Assembly (NCBI GenBank): GCA_040756715.1
Contig: JBFLYE010000111.1
Coordinates: 1 to 8,058 of the forward strand
Length of the DNA stretch: 8,058 nucleotides
Source: a bacterium
GTDB taxonomy: Bacteria > UBA9089 > UBA9088
Direction: 5' to 3'
In this document: in pieces, positions 6,689 to 8,058 of the stretch
Layout: each line of letters begins with the position of its first letter
Position numbering within the stretch: the first letter of the stretch is position 1
Program-made: the position numbers and the translations under genes
Notes under the pieces: model-generated
Told to the model about the DNA's origin: nothing
Database searches by the model: none
Seen by the model: the letters and a program-made list of their open reading frames with translations, nothing else

Positions 6689-7903
6689 ATGGAAAAGATA
6701 AAAGCATTTGATGAGGAGGTATATAGAATAATAAAGCAGGATGAAGAGAGGCAAAGGAATACATTAAACCTCATTGCCTCAGAGAATTATGCAAGCCTTT
6801 CAGTTAGAGAAGCAGCAGGTTCTGGATTGACAAACAAGTATGCAGAGGGCTATCCAAACAAGAGATACTATGGGGGTTGTGAGTTTGTAGATGAAGTAGA
6901 GAATCTTGCCATCAAGCGGGCAAAGGAGCTTTTTAATGCAGAATATGTAAATGTCCAGCCACACTCAGGAACACAGGCAAATATGGCAGCCTATCTTGCA
7001 TTTCTATCTCCTGGTGATATTATTATGGGAATGGACCTACAATCAGGAGGCCATCTTTCACACGGTGCAGGGGTTAATTTCTCAGGACAAATATTTAGCT
7101 CTATAGCTTATGGCGTTAATCCAAAAACAGGCCTTATAGATTTTAACATCGTAAGAGATTTGGCAAAAAAATATAGCCCACGGATGATTATCTGTGGTGC
7201 ATCTTCCTATCCAAGGATAATAGATTTTGGGGAATTTAGAAAGATTGCAGATGAGATAGATAGCTTGCTGGTAGCAGACATTGCCCATATTGCTGGGCTT
7301 ATCGCAGGTAATGTCCACCCAAGCCCGATTGGAATAGCCGATATTATCACCACAACAACCCATAAGACATTGAGGGGCCCCCGAGGTGGGATGATTATGG
7401 CAAAAGAAGAATACGGGAGGCTCATTGATAAAACAATATTCCCTGGAATTCAAGGAGGGCCTCTAATGCACATCATTGCCGCTAAAGCTATATGTTTTAA
7501 AGAGGCTTTATCCCCTGATTTTAAGGAATATGCAAAGCAAGTGGTAAGAAATGCTTCTGTATTGGCAGAAAGCCTTACCTCCTTTGGTTTTAAGCTAATC
7601 ACGGGTGGAACGGATAACCACCTTTTTTTGATTGACCTAAGCCCTATGGGAATAACAGGAAAAATAGGAGAAGAGCTGCTTGGTGAACAGGGCATCATTG
7701 TTAATAAAAATGCCATTCCCTATGATTCTCTTCCCCCCACCATAACCTCTGGAATAAGAATGGGGACACCAGCCCTTACTACGAGAGGGATGAAAGAGGA
7801 GCAAATGAAAGAGATAGCAAGGCTTATTGAAAGGGTAATCAGGGGAAAAGAAAATGTGAAAAAAGAGGTTGCCTCCCTTTGCGAAGCATTTCCCATACAA
7901 TGA
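6689..7903 (+). CDS. glyA: Serine hydroxymethyltransferase
   Basis: A 404-residue PLP enzyme converting serine and tetrahydrofolate to glycine and methylene-THF. It is the main one-carbon source for purines, thymidylate and methionine. Marks: [14 protein letters not shown] (~21-34), the [15 protein letters not shown] segment (~49-63), GTQANMAAY (~94-102), GGHLSHG (~120-126), [10 protein letters not shown] (~195-204, D197 and H200), the [17 protein letters not shown] site with Schiff-base lysine K226, and [14 protein letters not shown] (~354-367, R357). Start: ATG at 6689 is chosen over GTG at 6680, three codons earlier. The GTG overlaps the -10 box and would lie upstream of the predicted transcript start, and [15 protein letters not shown] is a normal SHMT N-terminus. 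It is slightly shorter than E. coli GlyA (417) but has all active-site segments. The stop overlaps the next gene by ATGA. Confidence 0.96.
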   Translation: MEKIKAFDEEVYRIIKQDEERQRNTLNLIASENYASLSVREAAGSGLTNKYAEGYPNKRYYGGCEFVDEVENLAIKRAKELFNAEYVNVQPHSGTQANMAAYLAFLSPGDIIMGMDLQSGGHLSHGAGVNFSGQIFSSIAYGVNPKTGLIDFNIVRDLAKKYSPRMIICGASSYPRIIDFGEFRKIADEIDSLLVADIAHIAGLIAGNVHPSPIGIADIITTTTHKTLRGPRGGMIMAKEEYGRLIDKTIFPGIQGGPLMHIIAAKAICFKEALSPDFKEYAKQVVRNASVLAESLTSFGFKLITGGTDNHLFLIDLSPMGITGKIGEELLGEQGIIVNKNAIPYDSLPPTITSGIRMGTPALTTRGMKEEQMKEIARLIERVIRGKENVKKEVASLCEAFPIQ

Positions 7904-8058
7904 ATTTCCTTAAAAATTTATTCAAGAAAAAGAAAAGCTTTAAGGAAGAACAAGAAGAATTAGAGATAAGACATTTTATAGGCGAGTTTATAGCATCTGG
8001 AATGCTTAACAGCCTTAAATCAAAAAATGTAATTGAAAATGCAGAATTTATTCTTAAT
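7900..8058 (+). CDS. Unrecognised protein, N-terminal 53 residues (3' end outside window)
   Basis: ATG at 7900 overlaps the glyA stop by ATGA, and the frame stays open through the right edge, giving 53 codons. The start reads [20 protein letters not shown]. It has a short amphipathic, Lys-rich opening, then an acidic coiled-coil-like stretch, then a mixed helical region with [11 protein letters not shown] and [10 protein letters not shown]. No signal peptide or membrane helix is seen in this part. The lysine run after a short hydrophobic face could favour membrane-surface or nucleic-acid contact, but that is speculation. The 4-nt overlap, the same pattern as three other junctions here, and the AT-rich coding style support a real gene co-transcribed with glyA. 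I do not recognise the family from this fragment. Confidence 0.7.
   Translation, partial: MNFLKNLFKKKKSFKEEQEELEIRHFIGEFIASGMLNSLKSKNVIENAEFILN

Noticed and set aside
6484-6711. Plus-strand 75-residue frame across the xerC-glyA junction
   Set aside because: It is an out-of-frame shadow of the conserved XerC C-terminus and runs through the glyA promoter.
7082-7453. Minus-strand 123-residue frame inside glyA, and similar antisense frames elsewhere
   Set aside because: They are antisense to strongly conserved enzymes and show no domain or start features of their own.

Overview
The window is an AT-rich, gene-dense piece of a bacterial chromosome. Every gene but one lies on the + strand. It carries a partial purL, a CHASE2-type class III nucleotide cyclase, a small PD-(D/E)XK nuclease, alr, thiC, a XerC/XerD-type recombinase, glyA and the start of an unrecognised gene. 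Alanine racemase and a Xer recombinase point to a bacterium with peptidoglycan and a circular chromosome. Arg is written mostly as AGA/AGG and Ile often as ATA. No start codon in the window has a convincing Shine-Dalgarno sequence. This style fits an uncultivated candidate-phylum bacterium, but I cannot name the lineage from the sequence alone.

Layout: (1) 1-3159 is a run of three genes, purL (3' end), cyclase and nuclease, each joined to the next by a 4-nt ATGA overlap. (2) A near-consensus sigma70-type promoter at 3176-3204 starts the alr-thiC pair, also joined by ATGA. (3) 5551-5783 would be the largest gene-free gap. Its minus strand holds what looks like a small two-helix membrane-protein gene split by an in-frame TAA. 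(4) xerC lies at 5784-6632. (5) A second promoter with the same -35 and -10 hexamers and the same 17-nt spacer (6653-6681) drives glyA. Its predicted start point falls on or one base before the glyA ATG, so the mRNA should be leaderless. An 18-bp perfect palindrome covers its -35 box. (6) glyA overlaps a further gene by ATGA, and that gene runs off the right edge.

The functions are mostly housekeeping: purine synthesis (PurL), one-carbon supply (GlyA), thiamine pyrimidine synthesis (ThiC), cell-wall D-alanine (Alr) and chromosome dimer resolution (Xer). One membrane signalling enzyme and one nuclease are embedded in the purL run. I see no defence island, CRISPR array, insertion sequence, tRNA or rRNA, and no clearly new multi-gene system. 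The points most worth a second look are the interrupted minus-strand gene, the matching promoter pair with a leaderless glyA, and the palindrome over the glyA -35 box.
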